A program made the translations under genes and the position numbers. Of a stretch of DNA of 10,619 bases, positions 1-6,509 are shown piece by piece (position 1 is the first letter of the stretch; each line of letters opens with the position of its first letter). The notes under the pieces were generated by a model. It ran no database searches. It saw only the letters and a program-made list of their open reading frames with translations, and was not told the origin of the DNA. Origin of the DNA: Gemmatimonadaceae bacterium (GTDB taxonomy: Bacteria > Gemmatimonadota > Gemmatimonadetes > Gemmatimonadales > Gemmatimonadaceae); NCBI GenBank assembly GCA_025451425.1, contig JANWKK010000135.1, positions 1 to 10,619 on the forward strand, written 5' to 3'.

Positions 1-904
1 CCATGAAATGCAGCCGCGAATCGGGCACGCCGCAGCTTCGCGTCGCGGCCCGTGCCTCGCCGCGGCGGATCATGCCCTTGATCGTCTGCACGGCCGGGCT
101 GTCGACTTGCCCCGGCTTCTTGTTTCGCAGCACATCGTCGACATGCGCTTCGAGCTCGGCCGCCTTCTGCGGCGAAACGTCGAAATGGGTGTTGAACTCG
201 GCCACGAAATCGGCGAAGCGGATGGCGTCGTCATCAAATACCGCGATGTTGCCGGAGGTTTGATACGCAATGTGCACCTCATGCCCCTGGTCGGCGAGGC
301 GAATGAGAGTGCCGCCCATCGAGATGACGTCGTCATCCGGATGAGGCGAGAAGCAAATGATGCGCTGGTGCGTCGGCAGCTTGGATTTGCCTCGGATCTT
401 CGCGCCGAGGATGTTGAATACCTTTCCGTTCACCTCTCCGGGGGTACCATACTTTGCAACTAAGGCCGACATTTTATGCTCGGCGTAATCCCGCTGCGTG
501 AGCTTGAGGATCGCCTTGTTCGTCTGTTGCGAGAGCCAGATGACGGCGCGGACCATCAGATGCTGCGTCCACTGCACCTCGTCGATGAGCCACGGCGTCT
601 TGATGCGTGTGAGCTCAGCGCCGGCAGCGCGGTCAACATAGAACGTTGTGTCCGGGTGACGTTGCAGAAACGTCGCCGCCACCTCGACGTCGATATCTCC
701 CTCGACGGCGCGCCTAACGATCGTCGACTTGTGCTCGCCGGTCGCGAGAATGGCGATCTCGTGCGCGTCGAGAATCGTCGCCACGCCCATCGTGATCGCC
801 TCGCGCGGCACGAACTCCTCGCCGAAGAAATCCGCGGCGGCATCGCGGCGAGTCACGGCGTCGAGCGTCACAGCGCGCGTTCTGCTGTCTGCTCCCGACC
901 CAGG
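1..904 (-). pseudogene. C-terminal half of NagB plus PIG-L/LmbE deacetylase domain, downstream of an in-frame amber codon; cut by window edge
   Basis: Reading on through the amber codon at 905-907 in the same minus-strand frame gives at least 301 codons without another stop, up to the window edge. The text resumes with PGSGADSRTR, the exact continuation of the NagB active-site loop. The rest of the deaminase fold follows, including LTRIKTPWL (codons at roughly 590-620). A linker with GTPGEVNGKVFNILGAKIRG leads into a PIG-L/LmbE domain that starts with SPHPDDDVISMGGTL, the zinc-binding HPDD signature of N-acetyl-sugar deacetylases. A NagB-PIG-L fusion is a known architecture, especially in Bacteroidetes, where I recall lengths near 640 residues; the remainder lies left of the window. 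As read, this half could only be made by readthrough or by reinitiation, for example at the in-frame ATG at 470-472, which has no clear ribosome binding site. I label it pseudogene because of the stop, but intact coding character suggests a very recent mutation or a base-call error. Confidence 0.8.
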
Positions 905-907
905 CTA
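905..907 (-). other. In-frame amber (TAG) codon replacing the catalytic Glu codon of NagB
   Basis: On the minus strand the codons read GGG TTC AAC TAG CCT GGG TCG, that is GFN-stop-PGS. The family consensus is GFNEPGS, so the simplest origin is GAG to TAG, a C-to-A change at plus-strand base 907. The reading frame and family similarity are intact on both sides. TAG is also used as the ordinary stop of the inositol-phosphate synthase gene in this window (7860-7862), so genome-wide reassignment of TAG is unlikely. Confidence 0.85.
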
Positions 908-1468
908 GTTGAACCCAATGTGGCCCGTCTTCCCAATGCCCAGAATCTGGAAATCGATCCCACCGGCATCCGCGATCGCGTCCTCATAACGGCGACAGAA
1001 CTCGTCGACGCGGTCGCGCGGGACCGTTCCATCGGGGATGTGAACGTTCTCCGGCCTGATGTCGATATGCGAGAACAGATTCTCCCACATGAACCGATGG
1101 TAGGAATGGATGCTCTCGTTCGGCATCGGGTAGTACTCGTCGAGATTGAACGTCGCGACGTGACGGAAGCTCAGCTCCTCCTCGCGATGCATACGAATGA
1201 GCTCGCGATACACGCCGATCGGCGTCGATCCCGTTGCGAGTCCAAGCACGGCCATCTCGCCCGCGGCGTCCTTCTCGCGTACCAGCGTCGCAATGCGGTT
1301 GGCGACGAGCCGAGCAATGTGCTCATGGTCGTCCACGACGAGCGTTCGAATCCGTTCGAGACCCGCCGATACGTGGGGGACACGAGAAGGCCCGCGAGTC
1401 GGCGAGCGATCGCGGGCCTCCCTCTCGGCGACGGCGTCCCGGCGGACGCCTGTGACCGAATCTGCCAT
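905..1468 (-). CDS. nagB: Glucosamine-6-phosphate deaminase (NagB family), N-terminal part ending at a premature amber codon
   Basis: NagB converts glucosamine 6-phosphate to fructose 6-phosphate and ammonia in the cytoplasm, feeding amino sugars into glycolysis. The 187 readable residues show the sugar-phosphate loop LGLATGSTPIGVY (about 75-87), FNLDEYYP (107-114, with the Asp that matches Asp72 of the E. coli enzyme), the HIPDGTVP segment (143-150) and GIGKTGHIGFN (177-187, His183 matching His143). The next codon is TAG where the family has catalytic Glu (E. coli Glu148) followed by PGS. The active-site aspartate at E. coli 141 is Thr here, which I recall as usual for the PIG-L-fused branch. 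The ATG at 1468 lies 6 bases after the ErpA-family stop and has no good Shine-Dalgarno, so translation may be coupled. The first ~35 residues are low-complexity, not family-like, and encode a 9-bp inverted repeat. As read, the product would lack half the fold and should be inactive. Confidence 0.85.
   Translation of the reverse strand: MADSVTGVRRDAVAEREARDRSPTRGPSRVPHVSAGLERIRTLVVDDHEHIARLVANRIATLVREKDAAGEMAVLGLATGSTPIGVYRELIRMHREEELSFRHVATFNLDEYYPMPNESIHSYHRFMWENLFSHIDIRPENVHIPDGTVPRDRVDEFCRRYEDAIADAGGIDFQILGIGKTGHIGFN
1389..1418. repeat. 9-bp perfect inverted repeat inside the 5' end of the deaminase gene
   Basis: GGCCCGCGA at 1389-1397 is the exact reverse complement of TCGCGGGCC at 1410-1418, with a 12-base loop. 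It falls within the non-conserved N-terminal extension of the NagB reading frame (about residues 17-26), so in the minus-strand mRNA it would form a very stable stem just downstream of the annotated start. No T-run follows on either strand, so a simple intrinsic terminator is not supported. It may instead tune translation, or the true start may lie further in. Confidence 0.6.
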
Positions 1469-1474
1469 CGTATG

Positions 1475-1831
1475 TTAGGCGGAGAACGAGGTGCCGCAGC
1501 CGCAGCCGCCAGTCGCGTTAGGATTCTTGAAAGTGAAACCGGAGCCCATCATCGACGTGACGTAGTCGATGGTAACGCCGTTGAGGTACTGCGCCGAGAA
1601 CGGATCGACGAATACGCGCCATCCGCCCTGATCGACGACCAGATCGTCTTCGGCTGCCTCGTCCTCGATCAGCAGGCCGTACTTGAAGCCGCTGCATCCA
1701 CCCGGCTGGACGCTGACACGAAGGCCGCCCTTTGCCGGGTCTACGCCCTCCTGCTCCATGAACTTGTTCACCTCGGCTGACGCATTGGGTGTGATGACCA
1801 CCGCCAGCTCGGGCTGATTCATTGTGCTCAT
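1475..1831 (-). CDS. erpA: A-type iron-sulfur cluster carrier (ErpA/IscA/SufA family)
   Basis: This 118-residue cytoplasmic protein takes Fe-S clusters from the assembly scaffold and delivers them to apo-enzymes. It has the three invariant cysteines of the HesB/IscA fold: one in VQPGGCSGFKYGL (about residues 41-53) and two in GGCGCGTSF near the C-terminus (about 108-116). The family length is typically 105-120 residues, so it is complete. The start at 1831 is chosen because a strong Shine-Dalgarno (minus-strand GAGGAGGAG, 1837-1845) lies about 7 bases upstream; a second ATG three codons in would be badly spaced. It sits 66 bases downstream of the symporter gene and 6 bases upstream of the deaminase gene. 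Its strong own ribosome binding site suggests partly independent expression. The paralogue (ErpA versus IscA or SufA) cannot be fixed from the sequence alone; the C-terminal CGCG form resembles ErpA. There is no functional link to amino-sugar metabolism, so the position may be incidental. Confidence 0.93.
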   Translation of the reverse strand: MSTMNQPELAVVITPNASAEVNKFMEQEGVDPAKGGLRVSVQPGGCSGFKYGLLIEDEAAEDDLVVDQGGWRVFVDPFSAQYLNGVTIDYVTSMMGSGFTFKNPNATGGCGCGTSFSA

Positions 1832-1897
1832 TCGAACTCCTCCTCAACGCGGCCAAGTGTTGCGGCGCCGCAGGTTACGTGCAAGATAAGCTCCCTA
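1832..1897. promoter_or_regulatory. Symporter-erpA spacer with a 12-bp perfect palindrome and weak promoter-like bases
   Basis: TGCGGCGCCGCA at 1861-1872 is perfectly self-complementary. On the minus strand TTGCAC lies just upstream and, after 17 bases that contain most of the palindrome, AACACT follows. The first resembles a -35 box; the second matches TATAAT at only three positions. The palindrome could be a repressor site between promoter elements of the Fe-S carrier gene, but GC-rich palindromes are also common by chance in such genomes. Confidence 0.3.
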
Positions 1898-3793
1898 TCA
1901 ATCCGCCGCCACCGCTTCACGCGTCTTATCCTCCCGCCGTGCGAGAGGAGGAGGCGATTGCTCCGAGCGGAAAGACCGCGCGATCCACGCGAACGCCACC
2001 GTCGCAATGATCAACATCACAATTCCTACACCGCCTTCGCCAAAATTGATCTTGCCCACCCCGAAAAGGGTCGCGTAAACGGCGACGATGCCCGCGAGCC
2101 AGTAGGTCCATGCAAGTGCACCGCCAGGTATGCTCTCGCGACCGTAGCCCAGCTTCGTCGACACCGAAGCCCACCCGGGGCCACCTGGGCGAACGCGCTC
2201 ATAAAATGACTCCAGCACGGCGGCAGACTCGGGTTGGGTGAGCATGGTTGTAACGACCCAAACGAGAGTCGTCACGACGACAGTGATCAGCAGCGTGACC
2301 GCATCGGAATCGGCACCAGCGTTGGCAACCACGGACGGAGTGAACGACGCGGCCTGGTCTGCTGCAATGAGATGCAACTTCGACAGAACGAGGCCGAACC
2401 CGCCGCTGACGTAGCCGAACGTCACGAATGACGCGATCATCGCGCTGATCTCGCTCCACGCATTTATGCGCCACCAGTACCAGCGCAGGATGTAAACGAG
2501 GCCCGTGCCAGCGCCGAGGCCGATGAGAAATTTCCACGCCTGCTCGACTGTTGCCAGTTGCGACGTCACGATGATCGAGAGGAGAAATAGCACGATCGTC
2601 GCCCAGCGCGACACGTTGACGTAGTGCCGCTCGGACTCGGTCTTACGCAGGAACCGCCGATAGAAATCGTTCACCAGATACGACGCTCCCCAGTTGAGTT
2701 GCGTCGCGACCGTGGACATGTAGGCGGCCGCGAAGCCGGCGAGCATGAAGCCGCGCCAGCCTGTGGGCAGGAGATCCACAAACGCCTGAACGTACGCAGC
2801 CTCATGGTCGCGCACGCCGTTCACCATCACGCCCTGGGGATAGAGCAGCACGGTCGCGAGGCCGGTAATGATCCATGGCCATGGGCGAACGGCGTAGTGC
2901 GCGACCTGGAAGAAGAGCGTCGCCAAGACACCGTCGCGCTCCGTTTTGGCCGCGAAGATCCGCTGCGCGACGTAGCCGCCACCACCCGGTTCCGCGCCCG
3001 GGTACCAGGCTGCCCACCACTGCACGAAGAGAAACACCCCGATCGTTATCGCCGGCATCCAGAGGTACGCTCCGATCTTGCCATCGTGCAGGGAAACCGG
3101 AAGCACGGACAGCGCCGCCGTCTCACTCCCGAAATGCGCGACGAGACCGGACTTCAACGCGCTCATCCCGCCAACTTTTTTCACCGCGAAAACGGCGAGC
3201 ACGACGACCGCCGTCATCTTGATCACGAACTGTACGAGGTCAGTCCAAAGGACTGCCCACATTCCCGCCGCCACGGAGTACGCGACCGTGATGACGAAGC
3301 AAATACCGACCGCGACGTACGGGTTCACACCTAACGAGATCCCGAGAATCTTCACCATCGCTTTGGTCACCCAGCCGAGGATGATGAGATTCACGAAGAC
3401 ACCGAGGTAGATTGCACGGAAGCCGCGGAGGAAGGTCGCCGGCTTACCGCTGTAGCGGATCTCAGCGAACTCGATGTCGGTCATGACGTGCGCTCTTCGC
3501 CAGAGCCGCGCGAAGAAGAACACAGTGAGCATCCCGCTCATCAGGAAGCACCACCACAGCCAATTGCCGGCGACGCCGTGGGAGAACACGAGGCCCGTGA
3601 CGACGAGGGGCGTATCGGCCGCGAACGTCGTCGCGACCATCGATGCCCCCGCGAGCCACCACGGCACTTGTCGACCCGAGATGAAGTACTCGCTCAAACT
3701 CTCGCCGCCGCGTCGTGTGAACGCGAAGCCGATCCCGGCCGAGAGGACGAAGTACGCGGCGACGATTGCCCAGTCGATGACTGTCAGATTCAT
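1898..3793 (-). CDS. Sodium:solute symporter (SSS/SLC5 family)
   Basis: This 631-residue inner-membrane protein probably imports an organic solute with sodium. It is strongly hydrophobic, with about 13-15 predicted membrane segments beginning at VIDWAIVAAYFVLSAGIGFAF (residues 5-25). Family marks include SEYFISGRQVPWWLAGASMV (34-53), the QRIFAAK stretch after a Gly-rich loop (267-283), HYAVRPWPWI (299-308), and AAAYMSTVATQLNWGASYLV (355-374) followed by NDFYRR, which corresponds to the SSS helix lining the Na2 site. At 631 residues it is longer than the usual 480-550, with extra segments at the C-terminus. Its ATG overlaps the stop of the upstream hydrolase gene (ATGA, 3790-3793) and no Shine-Dalgarno is visible, so translation is likely coupled. 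Substrate cannot be read from sequence. Given a cell-wall-type hydrolase before it and an amino-sugar deaminase/deacetylase after it, an amino sugar or muropeptide-derived sugar is the best inference. Confidence 0.93.
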   Translation of the reverse strand: MNLTVIDWAIVAAYFVLSAGIGFAFTRRGGESLSEYFISGRQVPWWLAGASMVATTFAADTPLVVTGLVFSHGVAGNWLWWCFLMSGMLTVFFFARLWRRAHVMTDIEFAEIRYSGKPATFLRGFRAIYLGVFVNLIILGWVTKAMVKILGISLGVNPYVAVGICFVITVAYSVAAGMWAVLWTDLVQFVIKMTAVVVLAVFAVKKVGGMSALKSGLVAHFGSETAALSVLPVSLHDGKIGAYLWMPAITIGVFLFVQWWAAWYPGAEPGGGGYVAQRIFAAKTERDGVLATLFFQVAHYAVRPWPWIITGLATVLLYPQGVMVNGVRDHEAAYVQAFVDLLPTGWRGFMLAGFAAAYMSTVATQLNWGASYLVNDFYRRFLRKTESERHYVNVSRWATIVLFLLSIIVTSQLATVEQAWKFLIGLGAGTGLVYILRWYWWRINAWSEISAMIASFVTFGYVSGGFGLVLSKLHLIAADQAASFTPSVVANAGADSDAVTLLITVVVTTLVWVVTTMLTQPESAAVLESFYERVRPGGPGWASVSTKLGYGRESIPGGALAWTYWLAGIVAVYATLFGVGKINFGEGGVGIVMLIIATVAFAWIARSFRSEQSPPPLARREDKTREAVAAD

Positions 3794-5001
3794 GGGTGGG
3801 AGCTCTGCGCGGGAAGAGGTGAGCGAGCCATCGTCGACATCACCGCGTCTGCAAGCGCGACGCGAACGCGACCGATCTTGTTGTTCGCGCGCGTCGGGTT
3901 GACACGGTTGCTGAGAAGAATGACGAACACATCGCGCGCCGGGTCAATCCAGATCGACGTGCCGGTGAACCCGGTGTGGCCGAAAGCGCGCTCCGACATG
4001 AGGTGCCCCGCCGAATTGCTGCCATCCGGCTTCTGCCAACCCAGCGCGCGATCCTGCACCTGGCGGGTCGTGAACAGCTCGATCGTCTCCGGTCGAATGA
4101 TGCGAGTGCCATCGAGGGTGCCGTTATTCAGATACATTCGCGCGAAACGCGCAAGGTCGTATGCCGAGCTGAAAATGCCTGCATGCGCCGACACGCCGCC
4201 GAGGTAATAGGCCCGCTCGTCGTGGACCACACCCCAAACCTTCCCGCCGCGAACCGGGTCGATCTCCGTGGGTGCGATACGCGGTTTGAGGGACGACGGC
4301 GGCCGATACATCGTCTCGTTCATTCCGAGGGGTCGGAACACGTGATTGAGTACATACTGATCGAGCGTCTCGCCCGACAGCCGCTCGACGAGCCTACCAA
4401 GCAGGTACGCGCCGATATCGCTGTAGATCATACGCACGCCAGGCAGCGTATCGAGCGGCGTCGCGAACATGAGCTTCGCCAGGCTGTCGGGATCGTGCGT
4501 CTGCTGATCGTAGGGCTTGAACGCCGGCAGTCCTGAGGTGTGCGTGATCAGGTGCCGAATGGTGACGAGCTCCTTGTGCGGTCCTTGCCACTCCGGGAGG
4601 TATCGCTGCAGTGGAGCATCGAGATCGATCTTGCCCTGCTCGTAGAGCTGCATGATCGCCGTCGTCATGCCCACGACCTTCGTCAGCGACGCAAGGTCCC
4701 AGAGTGAGTGCTCGTCAGGCACGGCGCTCGGACCCCAATCGAGGAGGCCGACGCCGTCTTCCGCAAGAATACCGGCGTGCGTTCCGACTACAGCGTACGC
4801 GCCCGGAAATGCACTGTCTCGCTCTGCGCGTGAGAGAATGGCGCGCAACGAATCGCGAAGAATGGCCCTTTCCGCGATCGGCGCGGGCGGCTGAGAGCTC
4901 GCGATTGGCGCGGGCGCACCGGCGCACGCGACGGCAAACACCAGCAAGAGTACGACACCCCGGTCGTGCACAGTGGAGTTCAGGGCGACGAGGATGCTCA
5001 T
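3790..5001 (-). CDS. Serine hydrolase of the beta-lactamase/penicillin-binding-protein fold, probable lipoprotein
   Basis: This 403-residue protein begins with a signal peptide (hydrophobic GVVLLLVFAVAC, residues 15-26). Cys26 is a plausible lipidation site, although its lipobox (A-V-A-C) is not ideal. The catalytic set of class C beta-lactamases/esterases is complete: SLTK at 105-108 (nucleophile Ser105, Lys108), YSD at 193-195 for YxN, and HTG at 342-344 for KTG. LITHTSGLP (151-159), SAHAGIFSSAYDLA (271-284) and a carboxy-proximal VILLSNRVNPT (360-370) are typical. As I recall them, the VHDERAYYLGG and HAGIFS segments are close to the beta-lactamase domain that is fused to GH3 glucosaminidases in Bacteroidetes, which points to peptidoglycan-fragment processing rather than antibiotic resistance. 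The Shine-Dalgarno of the chosen ATG is weak. It is the first gene of the minus block and is translationally coupled to the symporter. The precise activity (carboxypeptidase, amidase or esterase) cannot be told. Confidence 0.9.
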   Translation of the reverse strand: MSILVALNSTVHDRGVVLLLVFAVACAGAPAPIASSQPPAPIAERAILRDSLRAILSRAERDSAFPGAYAVVGTHAGILAEDGVGLLDWGPSAVPDEHSLWDLASLTKVVGMTTAIMQLYEQGKIDLDAPLQRYLPEWQGPHKELVTIRHLITHTSGLPAFKPYDQQTHDPDSLAKLMFATPLDTLPGVRMIYSDIGAYLLGRLVERLSGETLDQYVLNHVFRPLGMNETMYRPPSSLKPRIAPTEIDPVRGGKVWGVVHDERAYYLGGVSAHAGIFSSAYDLARFARMYLNNGTLDGTRIIRPETIELFTTRQVQDRALGWQKPDGSNSAGHLMSERAFGHTGFTGTSIWIDPARDVFVILLSNRVNPTRANNKIGRVRVALADAVMSTMARSPLPAQSSHP

Positions 5002-5189
5002 CGTCTCGGCGGTTCAAGAAGGAGGAGAGTCGACACGTGCGACAAGCTGCACGGTCGCGGTCTGACGCATAATAGACATCATCCGCGCGAGAAGGTACGA
5101 GTGCCGGTTGGCGAGCAGAGGGCAGTACGCATTAGGTTGTCCGCCGTGAGCCGTGCATCCCTCTTGCACGCTCGATCGGTCCACAACAC

Positions 5190-5213
5190 GAGGGCGAGTT
5201 GGCGACTCGCCTC
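5190..5213 (+). promoter_or_regulatory. 5'-leader hairpin just ahead of the lipoprotein ribosome binding site
   Basis: GAGGGCGAGT (5190-5199) pairs with ACTCGCCTC (5205-5213), leaving one bulged G and a 5-base loop. The stem ends only 3 bases before the Shine-Dalgarno GGAGG at 5217-5221. A stem this close to the ribosome site could affect translation or mRNA stability. This is inferred from base pairing only. Confidence 0.4.
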
Positions 5214-5216
5214 ATG

Positions 5217-5221
5217 GGAGG
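5217..5221 (+). promoter_or_regulatory. Shine-Dalgarno that fixes the lipoprotein start at 5230
   Basis: GGAGG lies 2 bases before an in-frame ATG at 5224 and 8 bases before the ATG at 5230. Only the second spacing suits initiation, and the protein from 5230 starts with a normal signal peptide (MKRICAALGL). The longer open frame reaching back to 4966 is therefore not coding. Confidence 0.75.
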
Positions 5222-5229
5222 ATATGCCG

Positions 5230-5571
5230 ATGAAGAGAATTTGTGCCGCGCTGGGACTTGCGGTCGCAGTGATGATGAGCGGCGGCTGTGGTCCGCGACA
5301 GGCATCGGTTCGCACCGCGCCGACCGCTGCGGAAGCGACGATTCACTTCACGAACAACTTGCCGCAGCCAGTGAACGTGTACGTCGTGCAGAACGGCACG
5401 GAGACGTTCGTTAAGCAGGTCGGCTCGAACACGACAGAGAATCTTCCGGTGCGCGGTATTCCGCTCGGATCGATGGTGCTGTTGCGTGCTGTCACCGTCG
5501 ACAGCAAGAGCCAGTTCGACACGCAGAATCCGGTGCCTCTCACGTCGACATATACGTGGAAAGTGCCCTGA
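5230..5571 (+). CDS. Small lipoprotein of unknown function (113 residues)
   Basis: The protein starts with a charged end (MKR), a hydrophobic stretch LGLAVAVMMSGG and Cys20, a plausible lipobox (SGGC) for export and lipidation. The mature part (about 93 residues) is rich in beta-prone segments: ATIHFTNNLPQPVNVYVVQN (36-55), a middle segment TFVKQVGSNTTENLPVRGI, and a C-terminal TYTWKVP. A sequence pattern of 'folds into asparagine/proline-rich strands around a single domain' suggests a small beta-sandwich, but I do not recognise a family. It is transcribed away from the serine hydrolase and is followed by a hairpin 58 bases after its stop, so it is probably a single-gene unit. The start is well supported by the ribosome binding site at 5217-5221. 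Gene reality is likely; function is unknown. Confidence 0.8.
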   Translation: MKRICAALGLAVAVMMSGGCGPRQASVRTAPTAAEATIHFTNNLPQPVNVYVVQNGTETFVKQVGSNTTENLPVRGIPLGSMVLLRAVTVDSKSQFDTQNPVPLTSTYTWKVP

Positions 5572-5629
5572 CCGCGGAACGCGCGTCTTCAGCGCTGGTT
5601 GCTACAACTCCGTGCATGGGATACCTTTA

Positions 5630-5665
5630 CGAGCCGAAGCAAGGGAGGAATCTCGCTTCGGCTCG
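5630..5665 (+). terminator. Strong 11-bp stem-loop after the lipoprotein gene, possible terminator
   Basis: CGAGCCGAAGC (5630-5640) is perfectly complementary to GCTTCGGCTCG (5655-5665) around a 14-base loop. It lies 58 bases after the lipoprotein stop and ahead of the inositol-lipid cluster. The following bases (CACACTTTGTG) hold only three consecutive T, so it is not a textbook intrinsic terminator; it may be a Rho-assisted terminator or a 3'-end stabilising stem. The loop contains GGGAGGAA, a Shine-Dalgarno-like run, but no well-spaced start codon follows. Confidence 0.5.
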
Positions 5666-5794
5666 CACACTTTGTGATCGCCGGGTGTCGCCTTCCGCCC
5701 TTGTCGTCGAGCATCTACCCGGCGGCGGTTCAATCGCGACGTTGTTCGTCACGTCGCCCGCTGGCCCGCTGGCTATCCTGCGTGACGGAACCGA

Positions 5795-6505
5795 ATGAAA
5801 ATTCTGCCGGACTGGCTGAAAAACGGGTATCTGCGCGTCATCGATCCGGTCGCGAACTGGCTGGTCCGGCGTGGAGTTCATCCAAACACCATCACAGCCA
5901 TCGGCACCGCGTGTTCCGTCGCAGGCGGAATCATCTACGGCACAGGGCACATCTCGGTCGGCGGCTTCTTCCTGGGACTCACGGCGCTGTTCGATGTGCT
6001 GGACGGGACGGTCGCGCGGCGCTCGAATCTTAGCTCCACATTCGGGGCGTTTCTCGATTCCACCCTCGATCGCCTCGCGGATGGTGCCGTCTTAGGGGGC
6101 CTCGGCGTTTTTTACGCGCTGAGTCCGACGCACCGCAGCGTACCGATGGTCGTGGTGTGTCTTGCCGGCATCATCGGGTCGTTCCTCACCTCATACACAC
6201 GGGCGCGTGCGGAAGCCCTCGGTCTCGACGCGAAGGTAGGAATGCTGCAGCGACCCGAGCGCGTGGTGCTGCTCTCTGTGCCACAGGCGTTCTTCGGGCT
6301 CGCGCTCAACGGATGGGTGCTCGCACTCATCATCATCTTCCTCACCGTAACGGCGTGGATCACTGTGGTCCAGCGCGTTGCGTTCGTCTACCACCAAACC
6401 GCACCCCGTGTGGAGGCGGATACGCTTCGTTTCGCCGACGGAGAAAAACCGCGCTGGTTGCGGCGTCGGCGCGGCGTGTCGCGCCCTCTACTGAAAGGAG
6501 ATTGA
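5795..6505 (+). CDS. CDP-alcohol phosphatidyltransferase, probable phosphatidylinositol-phosphate synthase
   Basis: This integral membrane enzyme (236 residues) carries the complete family signature D-x2-D-G-x2-A-R-x8-G-x3-D-x3-D: Asp67, Asp70, Gly71, Ala74, Arg75, Gly84, Asp88 and Asp92. These bind the metal ions and the CDP-diacylglycerol. About six hydrophobic segments follow, between residues 33 and 200. The stretch TRARAEALGLDAKVGMLQRP (135-154) followed by ER resembles the inositol-phosphate-binding region of actinobacterial PIP synthase rather than phosphatidylglycerophosphate synthase. The next gene, 4 bases downstream, makes inositol 1-phosphate, which supports the assignment: CDP-diacylglycerol plus inositol phosphate gives phosphatidylinositol phosphate plus CMP. 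The C-terminus ends in a basic tail (WLRRRRGVSRPLLKGD). The ATG at 5795 has only a weak Shine-Dalgarno. Another CDP-alcohol substrate, such as glycerol phosphate, cannot be excluded, but context makes inositol phosphate the most likely. Confidence 0.9.
   Translation: MKILPDWLKNGYLRVIDPVANWLVRRGVHPNTITAIGTACSVAGGIIYGTGHISVGGFFLGLTALFDVLDGTVARRSNLSSTFGAFLDSTLDRLADGAVLGGLGVFYALSPTHRSVPMVVVCLAGIIGSFLTSYTRARAEALGLDAKVGMLQRPERVVLLSVPQAFFGLALNGWVLALIIIFLTVTAWITVVQRVAFVYHQTAPRVEADTLRFADGEKPRWLRRRRGVSRPLLKGD
6494..6500 (+). promoter_or_regulatory. Shine-Dalgarno supporting a GTG start for the inositol-phosphate synthase
   Basis: AAAGGAG sits in the last codons of the preceding gene, 9 bases before GTG at 6510-6512. 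No in-frame ATG lies between it and the conserved NAD-binding motif, so GTG is the start. Confidence 0.75.
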
Positions 6506-6509
6506 GTAC

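Larger units (their letters stand above)
5002..5229. promoter_or_regulatory. Divergent intergenic region between the two gene blocks
   Basis: These 228 bases separate the outward-facing serine hydrolase (minus) and small lipoprotein (plus) genes, so both blocks should have promoters here. An AT-rich island at 5068-5074 reads CATAAT on the plus strand (5068-5073) and TATTAT on the minus strand (5074-5069); either could be a -10 box, but no convincing -35 is seen at the right distance. A 6-bp inverted repeat with a 7-base loop lies at 5152-5170 (CGTGCA/TGCACG). No long open frame with a family signature is present. Confidence 0.4.

Noticed and set aside
905..907. TAG read as pyrrolysine or general code change
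   Set aside because: The family has Glu here, no such machinery is visible, and TAG is a normal stop at 7860-7862 in the same window.
476..1780. Plus-strand 434-codon open frame opposite the deaminase and Fe-S carrier genes
   Set aside because: Its translation is Arg/Asp/Leu-rich with no family signature and lies wholly antisense to genes with clear motifs; long antisense frames are expected in GC-rich coding DNA.
2624..4536. Long plus-strand frames opposite the symporter and serine hydrolase (for example 2624-3334, 3488-4207, 3976-4536)
   Set aside because: They are shadows of strongly supported minus-strand genes, with compositions unlike real proteins and no ribosome sites.
3790..5001. 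Antibiotic-resistance beta-lactamase
   Set aside because: The SxxK/YxD/HTG set and the neighbours fit the broad serine hydrolase family; HTG in place of KTG and the muropeptide-like context do not indicate a resistance enzyme.
4966..5229. N-terminal extension of the small lipoprotein frame
   Set aside because: The ribosome site at 5217-5221 and the signal peptide fix the start at 5230; the extension runs antisense into the hydrolase start.
5615..5798. Possible 60-residue protein ending in ATGA overlap with the CDP-alcohol transferase
   Set aside because: It has no ribosome site, its 5' part is the long hairpin, and its residues show no protein-like pattern; the overlap with the downstream ATG could be chance.
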